Shown here piece by piece: positions 8,033 through 19,091 of a stretch of DNA of 33,848 nucleotides (the first letter of the stretch is position 1; the number at the start of each line of letters is the position of its first letter). The translations under genes and the position numbers were made by a program. Location of the stretch: the NCBI RefSeq assembly GCF_017355985.1, contig NZ_JAFIQU010000019.1, positions 1-33,848 on the forward strand, read 5' to 3'. This DNA comes from Arenibaculum pallidiluteum. GTDB taxonomy: Bacteria > Pseudomonadota > Alphaproteobacteria > Azospirillales > Azospirillaceae. Below the pieces are notes generated by a model. That model did not search any database. It worked only from the letters and a program-made list of their open reading frames with translations, and was not told the DNA's origin.

Positions 8033-9172
8033 TCAGGCATCGCCCGCGATCTGGCGCGCGATCACGAGGCGCTGGATGTCGCTGGTCCCCTCGTAGATCT
8101 GGCACACTCGTACATCGCGGTATATCCGCTCGACCGGGAAATCTTCGAGATAGCCGTAGCCGCCATGGATCTGGATCGCGTCCGAGCACACGCGCTCCGC
8201 CATCTCGGAGGCGTAGAGCTTGGCCATTGAGGCCTCCTTCAGGCAGGGAAGGCCGGCCTCGCGCAGCGCCGCCGCGTGCAGGACGAGCTGGCGCGCGGCC
8301 TCGATGCGCGTCGCCATGTCCGCAAGGCGGAAGGCGATTGCCTGGTGCTCCATGATGGCCACGCCCATGCTGCTGCGCTCGCGCGCATAGCGCAGCGCAT
8401 GCTCGTAGGCAGCGCGCGCCATGCCGACCGACTGCGACGCGATGCCGATCCGCCCGCCCTCGAGGTTGGCCAGCGCGATGCGGTAGCCCTGCCCCTCCTC
8501 GCCGAGCCGCAGGTCGGCCGGGACCCGGCAGTCCTGCAGCACGATCTGGCAGGTGTCCGAGCAGCGCTGGCCGAGCTTGTTCTCGGTCCGCGCGACAACG
8601 TAGCCGGGGCCGTCGGTCGGGACCAGGAAAGCGCTGATGCCCTTCTTGCCGGCGGCGGGGTCGGTCACCGCGAAGACGATGGCGACGCCGCCGCGGCTGC
8701 CATTGGTGATGAACTGCTTGGTGCCGTTCAGCACGTAATCCGCGCCGTCGCGCACCGCCCGGGTCTTCAGCGCCGCCGCGTCCGAGCCTGCCTGGGGCTC
8801 GGTCAGGCAGAAGGCGCCCAGCATCTCGCCGCGCGCCATCGGGCGCAGGAAGCGCTCCTTCTGCGCCTGGGTCCCGAATTTCAGGATGGGCGCGCAGCCG
8901 ACCGAGTTGTGCACGCTCATGATCGTGGAAACGGCGCCGTCGCCGGCCGCGATCTCCTCGATCGCCAGCGCGTAGGAGAGGGCATCGGTGCCCGCGCCAC
9001 CCCACTCCTCGGGCACGACCATACCCAGAAGGCCCAGCGCGCCCATCTCGCGCAGCTCCTGGGCCGGGAAGGCGCCGGTGCGGTCGCGCTCGCCCGCGCC
9101 GGGCTCCAGGCGCTCGCGGGCGAACTGGCGCGCCATGTCGCGCACCATCGCCTGCTCCTCGGTGATCAGCAT
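8033..9172 (-). CDS. Short/branched-chain acyl-CoA dehydrogenase
   Basis: A 379-residue flavoenzyme introducing the alpha-beta double bond into an acyl-CoA and passing electrons to ETF. FAD and substrate motifs are [15 protein letters not shown] and [11 protein letters not shown]. The catalytic base is the Glu of [10 protein letters not shown] near residue 361, the position used by short-chain and 2-methyl-branched enzymes, unlike isovaleryl-CoA dehydrogenase, which uses a residue on another helix. It is therefore distinct from the IVD at 13215-14387 and may act on butyryl- or 2-methylbutyryl-CoA. ATG 9172 is chosen since [20 protein letters not shown] is the normal N-terminus. It is 13 bp after the thiolase stop. 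Confidence 0.93.
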   Translation of the reverse strand: MLITEEQAMVRDMARQFARERLEPGAGERDRTGAFPAQELREMGALGLLGMVVPEEWGGAGTDALSYALAIEEIAAGDGAVSTIMSVHNSVGCAPILKFGTQAQKERFLRPMARGEMLGAFCLTEPQAGSDAAALKTRAVRDGADYVLNGTKQFITNGSRGGVAIVFAVTDPAAGKKGISAFLVPTDGPGYVVARTENKLGQRCSDTCQIVLQDCRVPADLRLGEEGQGYRIALANLEGGRIGIASQSVGMARAAYEHALRYARERSSMGVAIMEHQAIAFRLADMATRIEAARQLVLHAAALREAGLPCLKEASMAKLYASEMAERVCSDAIQIHGGYGYLEDFPVERIYRDVRVCQIYEGTSDIQRLVIARQIAGDA

Positions 9173-9185
9173 GGCCGCACCCGCC

Positions 9186-10376
9186 CTATTGAAGCCGCTC
9201 GACAGCCATGGCGGTGGCCTCACCGCCGCCGATGCAGAGAGAGGCGACGCCGCGCCGCATGCCGCGCTTTTCCAGCGCGTTCAGGAGCGTGACCAGGATG
9301 CGGGCCCCCGAGGCGCCGATGGGATGGCCGAGCGCGCAGGCGCCGCCATGGACGTTCACGCGCTCGCGCGGCAGGTCGAGCTCGCGGATCGCGGCCATGG
9401 CGACCACGGCGAAGGCCTCGTTGATCTCCCACAGGTCGACGTCTCCAGCCGACCAGCCCGTGCGTTCGAGCAGCTTGCGCATGGCCCCCACCGGGGCCGT
9501 GGTGAACCATGCCGGTGCCTGTGCGTGGGTCGCGTGGCCGCGGATCGCCGCCAGCGGCGCCAGGCCCCGCCGCTCGGCCTCCGACAGGCGCATCAGGACG
9601 AGCGCCGCCGCGCCGTCGCTGATGGAGCTGGAATTGGCGGCCGTCACTGTTCCGTCGGGACGGAAGGCGGGCTTGAGCGTGCCGATCTTCTCGGGAACGG
9701 CCTTGAGCGGCTGCTCGTCCCGCTCGACGCGGGCCTCCCCCTTGCGAGACCTCACTGTGACGGGCGCGATCTCGGCATCGAAGGTGCCGTCCTCGACGGC
9801 GCTGCGCGCCCGGGTCAGAGAGCCTGCCGCGTATTCGTCCTGGGCCTCTCGGGTGAACTGGAAGTGTTGAGCCGTGTCCTCGGCAAAGGTGCCCATCAGG
9901 CGCCCCTTGTCGTAGGCGTCCTCGAGACCGTCCAGGAACATGTGGTCGAGCACCCGGCCATGGCCCATGCGGTATCCGGCCCGCGCGCGGTCCAGCAGGT
10001 AGGGCGCGTTGCTCATGCTCTCCATCCCGCCCGCGACCATCACGTCGTTGGTGCCTGCCAGGATCAGGTCGTGCGCCAGCATGGCGGCCTTCATCCCGGA
10101 TCCGCACATCTTGTTGACGGTGGTGCAGCCGACGTCCTGTGGCAGCCCGGCGCCCAGCGCGGCTTGGCGGGCGGGTGCCTGGCCCTGCCCGGCCGGAAGC
10201 ACGCAGCCCATGATCACCTCCTGCACCTGGTCCGGCGCTACCGCGGCGCGCTGCAGCGCTGCCTGGATCGCGGCGGCCCCGAGTTCGGGCGCGGTCATGG
10301 ACGCCAGCTCGCCCTGGAAGCCCCCCATGGGCGTGCGGACGGCACCGGCGATGACGATGGGATCCTTGTCCGGCAT
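9186..10376 (-). CDS. Acetyl-CoA C-acyltransferase (thiolase)
   Basis: A 396-residue thiolase that cleaves 3-oxoacyl-CoA or condenses acetyl-CoA. The acyl-accepting Cys is at 91 in [12 protein letters not shown]; the other catalytic residues are in GHPIGASG (His near 351) and [11 protein letters not shown] (Cys near 381). The substrate-loop style ([12 protein letters not shown]) fits the acetoacetyl-CoA or short-chain class. ATG 10376 has GGAGGAG 8 bases upstream; a longer open frame beyond it lacks thiolase sequence. It is the first gene of the minus-strand catabolic cluster. It may handle acetoacetyl-CoA made from the acetoacetate released by MvaB, but no CoA-transferase or acetoacetyl-CoA synthetase gene is in the window. 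Confidence 0.93.
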   Translation of the reverse strand: MPDKDPIVIAGAVRTPMGGFQGELASMTAPELGAAAIQAALQRAAVAPDQVQEVIMGCVLPAGQGQAPARQAALGAGLPQDVGCTTVNKMCGSGMKAAMLAHDLILAGTNDVMVAGGMESMSNAPYLLDRARAGYRMGHGRVLDHMFLDGLEDAYDKGRLMGTFAEDTAQHFQFTREAQDEYAAGSLTRARSAVEDGTFDAEIAPVTVRSRKGEARVERDEQPLKAVPEKIGTLKPAFRPDGTVTAANSSSISDGAAALVLMRLSEAERRGLAPLAAIRGHATHAQAPAWFTTAPVGAMRKLLERTGWSAGDVDLWEINEAFAVVAMAAIRELDLPRERVNVHGGACALGHPIGASGARILVTLLNALEKRGMRRGVASLCIGGGEATAMAVERLQ

Positions 10377-10716
10377 GCGGTTTCTCCTCCGAAACGGGCG
10401 CGGCTTCTTGGCCGTGCGCCTTCTGTTGGGTGGGATCTCAGCCGATTTCAGGGACTCTGTCCACTGTGCCCGCCGGGGCGCGCGGCAGGCCACATGCAAA
10501 AGGTCAGAACGGCAAGCCCGAGCGCCGGACGACGAAAGGATTGGGCTTGGCACAGCCGGAAGAGGAAACGCGGGGAGACCGTCAGCACGGCCCGCACGGC
10601 TGTGGCAGGTGACCTTTCGCATGATGCCGACAGGACGGCCGCATGCCGCCTTCCCCCGCGCTGTTGGGCAGAAACCCGCAACCCGCGGCATTCACAGACG
10701 GGACAGAGAGGCAGCC
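10377..10716. other. Divergent intergenic region between thiolase and SDR
   Basis: A 340-bp stretch with no convincing gene. It must hold the promoters of both the minus-strand catabolic cluster and the plus-strand short-chain dehydrogenase. An imperfect hairpin (arms GGCGC/GCGCC and GGC/GCC around TTCTTG) lies at 10397-10420, in the likely leader of the thiolase transcript just upstream of its ribosome binding site. I found no clear operator palindrome or EcfG-type promoter. Confidence 0.5.
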
Positions 10717-11601
10717 ATGACCTCTGAGCGTGGGGGCGATCCCAAGGAAGGCGGGGCGAAGCCGCCCTTCCCCGAACAGCGCCAGGACCTGCCCGGATCC
10801 GAGGCCGCCATGGACCCGCGGCCCGATTACGGCGAGACCTCGTATCAAGGCTCCGGAAAGCTCGAGGGCAAGGCGGCCCTGATCACGGGCGGCGACAGCG
10901 GGATCGGCCGCGCCGTAGCCCTGGCCTATGCGCGCGAAGGCGCCGATGTCGCGATCTCGTACCTCAGCGAGGAGGAGGACGCGGCCGAGACCGCGCGCGT
11001 GGTCGAGGCCGCTGGACGCCGCTGCCTGCGCCTACCTGGAGACATCCAGGACGAGCGACATTGCCGCTCCCTCGTCGAGCGGACCATGGGCGAGTTCGGG
11101 CGCCTGGACGTGCTGGTCAACAACGCCGCCTATCAGACGACGCACGAGAATGTCGACGACCTGCCCACTGAGGAGATCGAGCGGGCCTTCCGGACGAACA
11201 TCATCGCCATGTTCCACCTGAGCAAGGCCGCCATGGCGGTGATGAAGCCGGGCTCGGCGATCATCAACACGGCGTCGATCCAGGCCTACCATCCGTCGCC
11301 GATGCTGCTGCACTACGCCTCGACCAAGGGCGCGATCGTCGCCTTCACCAAGGCCCTGGGGCAGCAGGCGCCGGAGCGCGGAATCCGCGTCAACGCGGTC
11401 GCACCCGGCCCCGTCTGGACTCCCCTGATCCCCGCGACCATGCCTCCCGACAACGTCAAGACCTTCGGACAGCAGACGCCGATGAAGCGGCCGGCGCAGC
11501 CGGCCGAGCTAGCCCCGGTCTACGTCTTCCTGGCATCGCCGGATTCGAGCTACGTCACCGCCATGGTCTACGGCGTGACCGGGGGGATGGTCATGGAATA
11601 G
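10717..11601 (+). CDS. Short-chain dehydrogenase/reductase, general-stress type
   Basis: A 294-residue NAD(P)-dependent oxidoreductase. After a disordered N-terminal extension of about 45 residues rich in Gly, Pro and Glu, the Rossmann motif is [10 protein letters not shown], followed by [13 protein letters not shown] and the catalytic set S (NTASIQ), Y and K (HYASTKGA). The extension and the YQ-T-E signature match the group containing Bacillus general stress protein 39 and the so-called glucose-1-dehydrogenase-like proteins, whose natural substrates are unclear. It ends [14 protein letters not shown], as expected for the family. ATG 10717 has AGAGAGG upstream. It is followed 53 bp later by methylglyoxal synthase on the same strand, so the two may share a transcript. 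Confidence 0.92.
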   Translation: MTSERGGDPKEGGAKPPFPEQRQDLPGSEAAMDPRPDYGETSYQGSGKLEGKAALITGGDSGIGRAVALAYAREGADVAISYLSEEEDAAETARVVEAAGRRCLRLPGDIQDERHCRSLVERTMGEFGRLDVLVNNAAYQTTHENVDDLPTEEIERAFRTNIIAMFHLSKAAMAVMKPGSAIINTASIQAYHPSPMLLHYASTKGAIVAFTKALGQQAPERGIRVNAVAPGPVWTPLIPATMPPDNVKTFGQQTPMKRPAQPAELAPVYVFLASPDSSYVTAMVYGVTGGMVME

Positions 11602-11654
11602 AAACCCATCTCGCGGACGACCGGCTTGCAGCGGCTGAATCGAGGGAACGCCAG

Positions 11655-12086
11655 TTGAAAGCTTCCAAATGCATTGCGCTGGTCGCGCACGACAGCAAGA
11701 AGGACGATCTCGTCTCGTGGGCCCGGCACAATGCCGGTACGCTTGCGTCACACAGGTTCTGGGCGACCGGCACGACCGGAACGCAGATCGCGCAAGCGTG
11801 CCCGGAACTCGATGTGACGGCACTGAAGTCGGGACCGCTTGGCGGCGATCAGCAGATCGGCGCGATGATTGCCGAGGGCCGCATCGACGTTCTCGTGTTC
11901 TTCATCGATCCGCTGTCGCCCCACCCGCATGATGCGGACGTCCAGGCACTCGTACGTCTTTCGACGCTCTACAACGTCGCCCTGGCGACCAATCGCACCA
12001 CGGCCGATTTCCTGATCACTTCACCGTTCTTCGGCAGTGCGTTCGATCCGACGGGCGGAGGTGACGGCGAACCTGCATCCGACTGA
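11655..12086 (+). CDS. mgsA: Methylglyoxal synthase
   Basis: A 143-residue enzyme that turns dihydroxyacetone phosphate into methylglyoxal and phosphate, a bypass of lower glycolysis. Catalytic features are VAHDSKK (His12, Asp13), TGTTG (phosphate loop), SGPLGGDQQ (Asp65, the general base) and [15 protein letters not shown] (Asp85, His92). Length is normal for the family; the last 12 residues are Gly- and Asp-rich. The start is TTG at 11655, with GAGGGA 7 bases before it; no in-frame ATG precedes HDSKK. A very stable hairpin at 12098-12137 follows the stop. The upstream reductase may deal with aldehydes produced here, but that link is only inference. Confidence 0.94.
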   Translation: MKASKCIALVAHDSKKDDLVSWARHNAGTLASHRFWATGTTGTQIAQACPELDVTALKSGPLGGDQQIGAMIAEGRIDVLVFFIDPLSPHPHDADVQALVRLSTLYNVALATNRTTADFLITSPFFGSAFDPTGGGDGEPASD

Positions 12087-12097
12087 TCGGCGATGAA

Positions 12098-12137
12098 GGA
12101 GGCTCCTGCGGTCCCAGCCGGGACCGCAGGAGCCTCC
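12098..12137. terminator. Perfect 18-bp hairpin, probable two-way terminator
   Basis: The arms 12098-12115 and 12120-12137 are perfectly complementary over 18 bp with an AGCC loop. It lies just after the mgsA stop on one side and 28 bp after the end of the convergent small gene (12166-12426) on the other. No T run follows on either strand, so termination would depend on the stem itself, or the hairpin may stabilise the 3' ends. Confidence 0.6.
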
Positions 12138-12165
12138 CGAAAGCGTGACTTCTGTATTCCCCGCA

Positions 12166-12426
12166 TCAGGTGCGGGGGATCACCTCGACGACGCCGGGCA
12201 GACCGGCAAGGAAGGCGGCGCCGGCGCGGGTGGCCTCGAACCGGACCCGGCCCGCGATGTCCTGGGCCCGCAGGCGCGCCTCGCCAGCCATGCCGGCGGA
12301 CCGGACGGCGCGGGCGAGATCGGCGACGGCCCCCCAGATCCTCGCCCTGTGCTCGACGGCGCTGCCGCAGCCCGAAGGGTCGGCCGCCGCGAGCGTGACC
12401 GTAACTGTGCGCATCTCGATAGACAT
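12166..12426 (-). CDS. Small protein of unknown function
   Basis: An 86-residue protein beginning MSIEMRTVTVTLAA and ending LAGLPGVVEVIPRT. It has no signal peptide or membrane segment. The alternation of a short beta strand, a long helix (about residues 25-45) and the final FLAGLPGVVEV strand is loosely like small alpha/beta domains such as protease propeptide-type folds, but I cannot assign a family. GGAG lies 5 bases before the ATG. It faces mgsA tail to tail across a strong hairpin. Upstream in the 113-bp gap is an imperfect palindrome, GGAACACAAACGTTTCC at 12487-12503, which may be part of its promoter region. Confidence 0.55.
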   Translation of the reverse strand: MSIEMRTVTVTLAAADPSGCGSAVEHRARIWGAVADLARAVRSAGMAGEARLRAQDIAGRVRFEATRAGAAFLAGLPGVVEVIPRT

Positions 12427-12539
12427 GAGAGCTCCACGATGAGGAGCGTGCCGGCGCCTCGCCGGTCGTCTCCTATCCCATAGATTGGAACACAAACGTT
12501 TCCGAGCTATGAGCGTCGTCACGGAGCCCGAAAGATTTT

Positions 12540-13070
12540 TCAGTTCCGGCGCTGCGCCGGCGGCTGGGCAGACATGCCCGACGCCGGACCGCGGCTGGGC
12601 TGGCTGAACTTGGCGAGGCTGGGGGAGACCACGACGTCCACCTCGGTGCGCTTCTCCTCGCGCACGGAGATGCGCACGGTGGCGACGCGCTGGTCGCGCA
12701 CGAAGGAGATGGACGTGCGCCGCGCCCGCACGATGGCGGTCTCGGCCCAGCCCATCCTCGGCATCTCGGTGCGGAAAAACTGGGTCATCTGGATCACGCT
12801 GTAGGGCGCGCTGATCACCACCTGCCCGGTCCAGTCGTGGTCGTCGCCGACGATGACCGTGTCGTCGATCACGAACTGGGAGTTGGGCGGCACCGGGAGC
12901 TGCGGAATCGTGAGCACGTCCGGCGGCACCGCCGCCCCGTCGGCAGGCGTCTGCGGCCTCTGCGTGGCGGAGGGGGAGGATCCGAAAAGCTGCGCCGAGG
13001 CCGGGACGGAGATCCAGCACGCAGCCGCGAGGACCAGGGCCATCCTGCCCCACCGTCCGACCACGTCCAT
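12540..13070 (-). CDS. Exported protein of unknown function
   Basis: A 176-residue protein with a clear signal peptide (basic start, hydrophobic core MALVLAAACWISVPA, probable cleavage after ASA near residue 26). A Pro-rich linker follows, then a domain from about 62 to 150 with the pattern VIVGDDHDWTGQVVISAPYSVIQMTQFFRTEMPRMGW and RTSISFVRDQRVATVRISV. That domain resembles unnamed periplasmic or lipoprotein-type alphaproteobacterial proteins. There is no lipobox Cys. The tail is Ser/Pro/Gln-rich. ATG 13070 follows a weak AAGGGGCGG site. The 144 bp upstream contain TTAACC and CTAAC elements on the minus strand (13142-13160) that could be promoter parts. Function unknown. Confidence 0.7.
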   Translation of the reverse strand: MDVVGRWGRMALVLAAACWISVPASAQLFGSSPSATQRPQTPADGAAVPPDVLTIPQLPVPPNSQFVIDDTVIVGDDHDWTGQVVISAPYSVIQMTQFFRTEMPRMGWAETAIVRARRTSISFVRDQRVATVRISVREEKRTEVDVVVSPSLAKFSQPSRGPASGMSAQPPAQRRN

Positions 13071-13180
13071 TCACCGCCCCTTCGACCAGAGAAATCACGG
13101 CATTCGAGACAAATCCCGAAGCCGTGCCATGGGACGCACAGTTAGGGTCCACTGGTTAAGATTCATTTACCCCCGGCACT

Positions 13181-13257
13181 GCCCGATCAGCATGCGGTGC
13201 CTCCCCCTGCGGCGTCACGCCGTCTCCTTGAAGAGCTCGCGCCCGATCAGCATGCGG
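13181..13257. repeat. 17-bp direct repeat at the 3' end of ivd
   Basis: GCCCGATCAGCATGCGG occurs at 13181-13197 and at 13241-13257, exactly 60 bp apart. The right-hand copy encodes the end of isovaleryl-CoA dehydrogenase (RMLIG), and the left-hand copy lies just beyond its stop codon. The left copy would also read RMLIG if translated, so it looks like a duplicated scrap of the gene's 3' end. Confidence 0.85.
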
Positions 13258-14387
13258 CGGATCTCCGAGGTTCCGGCGCCGATCTCGTAGAGCTTCGCGT
13301 CGCGCAGCAGCCGGCCGGTCGGATACTCGTTGATGTAGCCGTTGCCGCCCAGGCACTGGATCGCCTCAAGCGCCATCCAGGTCGCCTTCTCGGCGGCATA
13401 GAGGATGGCTCCCGCCGCGTCCTTGCGCGTCACCTCGCCGCGGTCGCAGGCCTTGGCGACCGCATAGACGTAGGACTTGCAGGCGTTCATGGTCACGTAC
13501 ATGTCGGCCAGCTTGGCCTGCATGATCTGGAACTCGCCGATCGGCTGGCCGAACTGCCTGCGCTCGTGCACGTAGGGCACGACCACGTCCATGCAGGCCT
13601 CCATGATGCCCAACGGCCCGGCCGCCAGCACCGCGCGCTCGTAGTCCAGCCCCGACATCAGTACGTTGACCCCGCGTCCGACCTCCCCCAGCACGTTCTC
13701 CTCGGGGACCTCGCAGTCCTGGAAGACGAGCTCGCAGGTGTTGGATCCGCGCATGCCGAGCTTGTCGAGCTTCTGCGCCGTCGAGAAGCCCTTCATGCCC
13801 TTCTCGACCAGAAAGGCCGTGATGCCCCTCGGACCCGCCTCGGGATCGGTCTTCGCATAGACCACGAGCACGTCGGCGTCCGGCCCGTTGGTGATCCACA
13901 TCTTGGAGCCGTTGACGACATAGCGGTCGCCACGCCTGTCGGCCCGCGTGCGCATGGACACGACGTCCGATCCCGCCCCGGGCTCCGACATCGCAAGGGC
14001 CCCCACATGCTCGCCGGAGATCAGCTTCGGCAGGTAGCGCCGCTTCTGCTCCTCGCTGGCATTGCGGCGGATCTGGTTCACGCAGAGATTCGAATGGGCG
14101 CCGTAGCTGAGCCCTACCGAGGCCGAGGCGCGGCTGATCTCTTCCATGGCGACGACATGCTCGAGATAGCCCATGCCTGCTCCGCCATACTCCTCCTCGA
14201 CGGTGACGCCTAGCACGCCGAGATCGCCCATCTTGCGCCAGAGATCGGCCGGGAACTCGTTCCTCCGGTCGATCTCTGCCGCGCGCGGCGCGATCTCGTC
14301 GGCGGCGAAGCTGCGGACTTGGTCGCGCAGCATGTCGGCGGTGTCGCCGAGGTCGAAATTGAAGGCCGGCAGGCTGTTCGACGCCAT
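13215..14387 (-). CDS. ivd: Isovaleryl-CoA dehydrogenase
   Basis: A 390-residue FAD enzyme converting isovaleryl-CoA to 3-methylcrotonyl-CoA, the substrate of the MCC complex encoded at 2304-7360. Two points identify it among acyl-CoA dehydrogenases. Glu250 in [16 protein letters not shown] is at the IVD-specific catalytic position, and the usual catalytic Glu of the YEGTS motif is Gly here ([11 protein letters not shown]). FAD motifs [12 protein letters not shown] and [10 protein letters not shown] are present. The N-terminus [18 protein letters not shown] is typical. ATG 14387 has AGGAGGAGA upstream. It is separated from the rest of the leucine cluster by about 3 kb of unrelated genes and must have its own promoter. 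Confidence 0.96.
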   Translation of the reverse strand: MASNSLPAFNFDLGDTADMLRDQVRSFAADEIAPRAAEIDRRNEFPADLWRKMGDLGVLGVTVEEEYGGAGMGYLEHVVAMEEISRASASVGLSYGAHSNLCVNQIRRNASEEQKRRYLPKLISGEHVGALAMSEPGAGSDVVSMRTRADRRGDRYVVNGSKMWITNGPDADVLVVYAKTDPEAGPRGITAFLVEKGMKGFSTAQKLDKLGMRGSNTCELVFQDCEVPEENVLGEVGRGVNVLMSGLDYERAVLAAGPLGIMEACMDVVVPYVHERRQFGQPIGEFQIMQAKLADMYVTMNACKSYVYAVAKACDRGEVTRKDAAGAILYAAEKATWMALEAIQCLGGNGYINEYPTGRLLRDAKLYEIGAGTSEIRRMLIGRELFKETA

Positions 14388-14494
14388 GGGATCGTCTCCT
14401 CCTCGCGGATTTTTCGTTCGGGTTTTCGTCCAATCTACCGGCGCGCGGGGCGAAAGCGAAGCCCCGCCCCGCCCGTCGTCCCGGCCCGGCCGCC

Positions 14495-14935
14495 TCAGCG
14501 CGGCGGCAGGTTGAAGACGGTCTGCTGCATGATGGCGCAGCTCCGCGCCACGCCGTCCCTGATGACGTCGACCTCGACCGTGCAGACCGTCAGGGTCCGG
14601 CCGGACTTCGCGACGCGCCCGCGCGCCACCAGCAACTCGCCCTCGCCGGGGCTCATGAGATTGATCTTGAACTCGACGGCCAGGACGTCGGCGCCCTTCG
14701 GCAGGAGGCTGAGCGCCGCGTAGCCGCCCGCGCTGTCGGCGGCGGTCGCGATGACGCCGGCATGGAAATAGCCGTGCTGCTGGGTCAGCTCCGGCCGCCA
14801 GGGCACCTCGATCTCGCAGGTGCCCGGCGCGATCCGCGCCAGCCGGGCACCGAAACTCGCCATGACGCCCTGGCGCGCGAAGCTGGCCCGGATGTCGGCC
14901 TCGAATTCGGGGTTCCTGGGGGTCGCTTCGCTCAA
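14495..14935 (-). CDS. PaaI-type hotdog thioesterase
   Basis: A 146-residue hotdog-fold protein that probably hydrolyses acyl- or arylacyl-CoA. The signature [31 protein letters not shown] covers the central helix with its HG and Asp, and [27 protein letters not shown] forms the following strands. The start is TTG at 14935, overlapping the TGA of mgtE as TTGA; the next methionine (residue 25) would remove the family's N-terminal helix. The ribosome site is weak, so translation probably depends on re-initiation after mgtE. It lies downstream of malic enzyme and mgtE in one run. Its substrate is not evident. Confidence 0.88.
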   Translation of the reverse strand: MSEATPRNPEFEADIRASFARQGVMASFGARLARIAPGTCEIEVPWRPELTQQHGYFHAGVIATAADSAGGYAALSLLPKGADVLAVEFKINLMSPGEGELLVARGRVAKSGRTLTVCTVEVDVIRDGVARSCAIMQQTVFNLPPR

Positions 14936-16484
14936 AGCAGGATCACCGTCGCAAGGCCGAGGAACGCCATGAAGCCGACCACGTCGGTCACGGTCGTCAG
15001 GAAGACGCTGCTGGCCACGGCGGGATCAACCCCGATCCGGGCGAGGCCGAGCGGGATCAGGGCCCCCGCGATCGCCGCGAAGAACAGGTTCACGATCATG
15101 GCCGCGCCGATCACGACGCCGAGCATGGGCTCGCGGAACCAGGCCGCGGCGATGCCGCCGACGACGAGGGCGAAGAACACGCCGTTGATCACGCCGACCG
15201 CAGCCTCGCGTCCGAGGACGCGCAGCGAGTTGGCCTCGGACAGCTCGCGGGTGGCGAGCCCGCGGACGACGACCGTCAGCGTCTGCATCCCGGCATTGCC
15301 GCCCATGGAGGCGACGATGGGCATCAGCACCGCAAGAGCGACGATCTTTTCGATGGTCCCCTCGAAGATCCCGATCACCGTCGAGGCCACGAAGGCCGTC
15401 AGCACGTTCACCGACAGCCAGGGAAAGCGCGCCCGCGCGGTCTTGGGCACCGGACGGTTCAGGTCGGTCTCGCCGACGCCGGCGAGCTTGAAGAGGTCGT
15501 CCTCGGCCTCCTCGTCGATCACGTCCACCACGTCGTCGACCATGATCACGCCGAGCAGCCGGCCCTTGGCATCCACCACCGGGGCGGAGACCAGCGCGTA
15601 CTGGCGGAACAGGAAGGCGACCTCCTCCTGGTCCATGGCGACGGGAACCTTGTAGATGTCCTCGGTCGCGATGTCCTCGACCTTCACCGAGCGTTTGGAG
15701 CGCATCACCCGCGAGAGCGGCACCGAGCCGATCAGGCGGTGCAGCGGGTCCACGATGAAGATGTCGAAGAAGTCCTCGGGCAGATCGTCCCCGGCGGCGC
15801 GCAGGTAGTCCAGCACCTTGCCAACGGTCCAGAACTGCGGGACCGCCACAAGGTCCCGCTGCATCAGCCGCCCGGCCGAGTATTCGGGATAGGTCAGGCC
15901 CTCCTCGACCTGGGCGCGCGCCTCGGCGGGAAGGTTCTCCAGCACCGCCCGGCGCGCCTCGTCGTCGAGGTCGCCGATCAGGTCGACGGCATCATCGCTT
16001 TCGAGCTCGGCCACGGCGGCGGCCAGCTCCCGCGGCTCGAGCTGCTCGACGACCTCCTCGCGGATCGAGGGCTCGAGATAAGCGAAGACCTCGGGGTCGA
16101 TGCGCGGCCGCATCACGCCGACGAGCGCGCGCCGGTGCTCGACCCCGAGCTGCTCCATCAGGTCCGCGAGGTCGGCCGCGTGCATCTCCTCGACCAGCGC
16201 CTCGACCCGGGCCAGGTCCTGCTCGTCGAGCCATTCGCGGACCTGCTCGACCAGCTCGGGCAGCTCCTCGTAGTCGGGCTCGGCCTCGTCGGACTCGCGC
16301 AGCAGCCGCGGCGGCGGCGCATCCAGGAGCCCGTGCTCGCCGGACGCCGGTACGGTGGGATCCTCGGGACCCGGAGCCTGTCCGCCGGGGCCGTCGCCGG
16401 GGGCTGCCTCGGGCGTGCGCCCCCCATCCTCGGGGGGCCGGTTTCCGGGGCGGTCCTCCGGCGTCGCGGGATCCCCCGTCGGGC

Positions 16485-16488
<4 letters not shown>
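14932..16488 (-). CDS. mgtE: Magnesium transporter MgtE
   Basis: A 518-residue inner-membrane Mg2+ channel. After a low-complexity Pro/Gly/Asp-rich N-terminal tail of about 60 residues, it has the superhelical MgtE N domain (about 80-190, with repeats such as [13 protein letters not shown] and [15 protein letters not shown]) and a CBS pair (about 205-335). A five-helix membrane domain (about 380-518) follows, with the conserved [24 protein letters not shown] segment. The acid-rich cytosolic part is the Mg2+ sensor in known MgtE structures. The start is TTG at 16488, overlapping the malic enzyme TGA as TTGA, with GAGGGG 8 bases upstream. No ATG lies before residue 101. The long disordered tail is unusual. 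Confidence 0.94.
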
Positions 16489-18773
<2,285 letters not shown>

Positions 18774-18990
18774 GGATACCGTCCCAAAAGCGCCGGGGCC
18801 CTTGCCGACCCCCTCCCGCCGAGGGAATACGAGCCCCCCGTGCGCTTGTCCAGCCCGCCGTGGGAACCCTGCGGGGGGCGGCGCTGCCAGCCCTGCCGAC
18901 AGCCGGCGACGCCGGAGCCGGACGCCCGGCGATCCCGGCGATACCGAGAATCCGAGTCAAACCCCGAACGTGTAAAGCGCGGTGACGACG

Positions 18991-19027
18991 GGATTTTACC
19001 GGATTGCCGGGATTCCAGGGATTCCGG
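18991..19027. repeat. Tandem GGATT-containing repeats upstream of the sigma-54 promoter
   Basis: GGATT starts at 18991, 19001, 19010 and 19019. The last three form a strict 9-bp period (GGATTGCCG, GGATTCCAG, GGATTCCGG). The array ends 15 bp before the -24 element of the PEP-CTERM gene promoter, a place where repeated sites could bind a regulator or bend DNA. Confidence 0.6.
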
Positions 19028-19041
19028 GACCTTTCGGGCGA

Positions 19042-19056
19042 TGGCACGGGCCTTGC
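19042..19056 (+). promoter_or_regulatory. Sigma-54 (RpoN) promoter
   Basis: TGGCACGGGCCTTGC fits the RpoN consensus TGGCACG-N4-TTGC at every fixed position. GG is at 19043-19044, GC at 19055-19056, and exactly 10 bases lie between them. Transcription would begin near 19068, giving a leader of about 24 bases with GAGGAGAG before the ATG at 19092. Sigma-54 control of PEP-CTERM genes through the PrsK/PrsR pair has been proposed for other bacteria, which supports this reading. Confidence 0.85.
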
Positions 19057-19091
19057 TTCCTCCCCGGCAACCTTTGGTGAGGAGAGCAAGT

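Larger units (their letters stand above)
18774..19091. other. Divergent control region, maeB / PEP-CTERM gene
   Basis: A 318-bp gap without a gene. It holds the sigma-54 promoter at 19042-19056, the GGATT repeats at 18991-19027, and a tandem CCCGGCGAT pair at 18925-18942. A GTAAA/TTTAC inverted pair (18972-18976 and 18995-18999) falls roughly 70-95 bases before the expected start site, where activators of sigma-54 promoters usually bind. Confidence 0.6.

Noticed and set aside
10546..10570. A second sigma-54-like sequence (TTGGCACAGCCGG) before the stress-type SDR
   Set aside because: The -24 part matches but there is no TGC at the correct distance for a -12 element.
12166..13152. A single 328-codon minus-strand gene
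   Set aside because: Its N-terminal part is a shifted frame of the exported protein at 12540-13070; only the last 86 codons, with their own ribosome site, are likely real.
13142..13160. A CtrA-type site (TTAA-N7-TTAA) upstream of the exported-protein gene
   Set aside because: TTAACC and CTAAC are present, but the spacing and second half-site do not fit the consensus.
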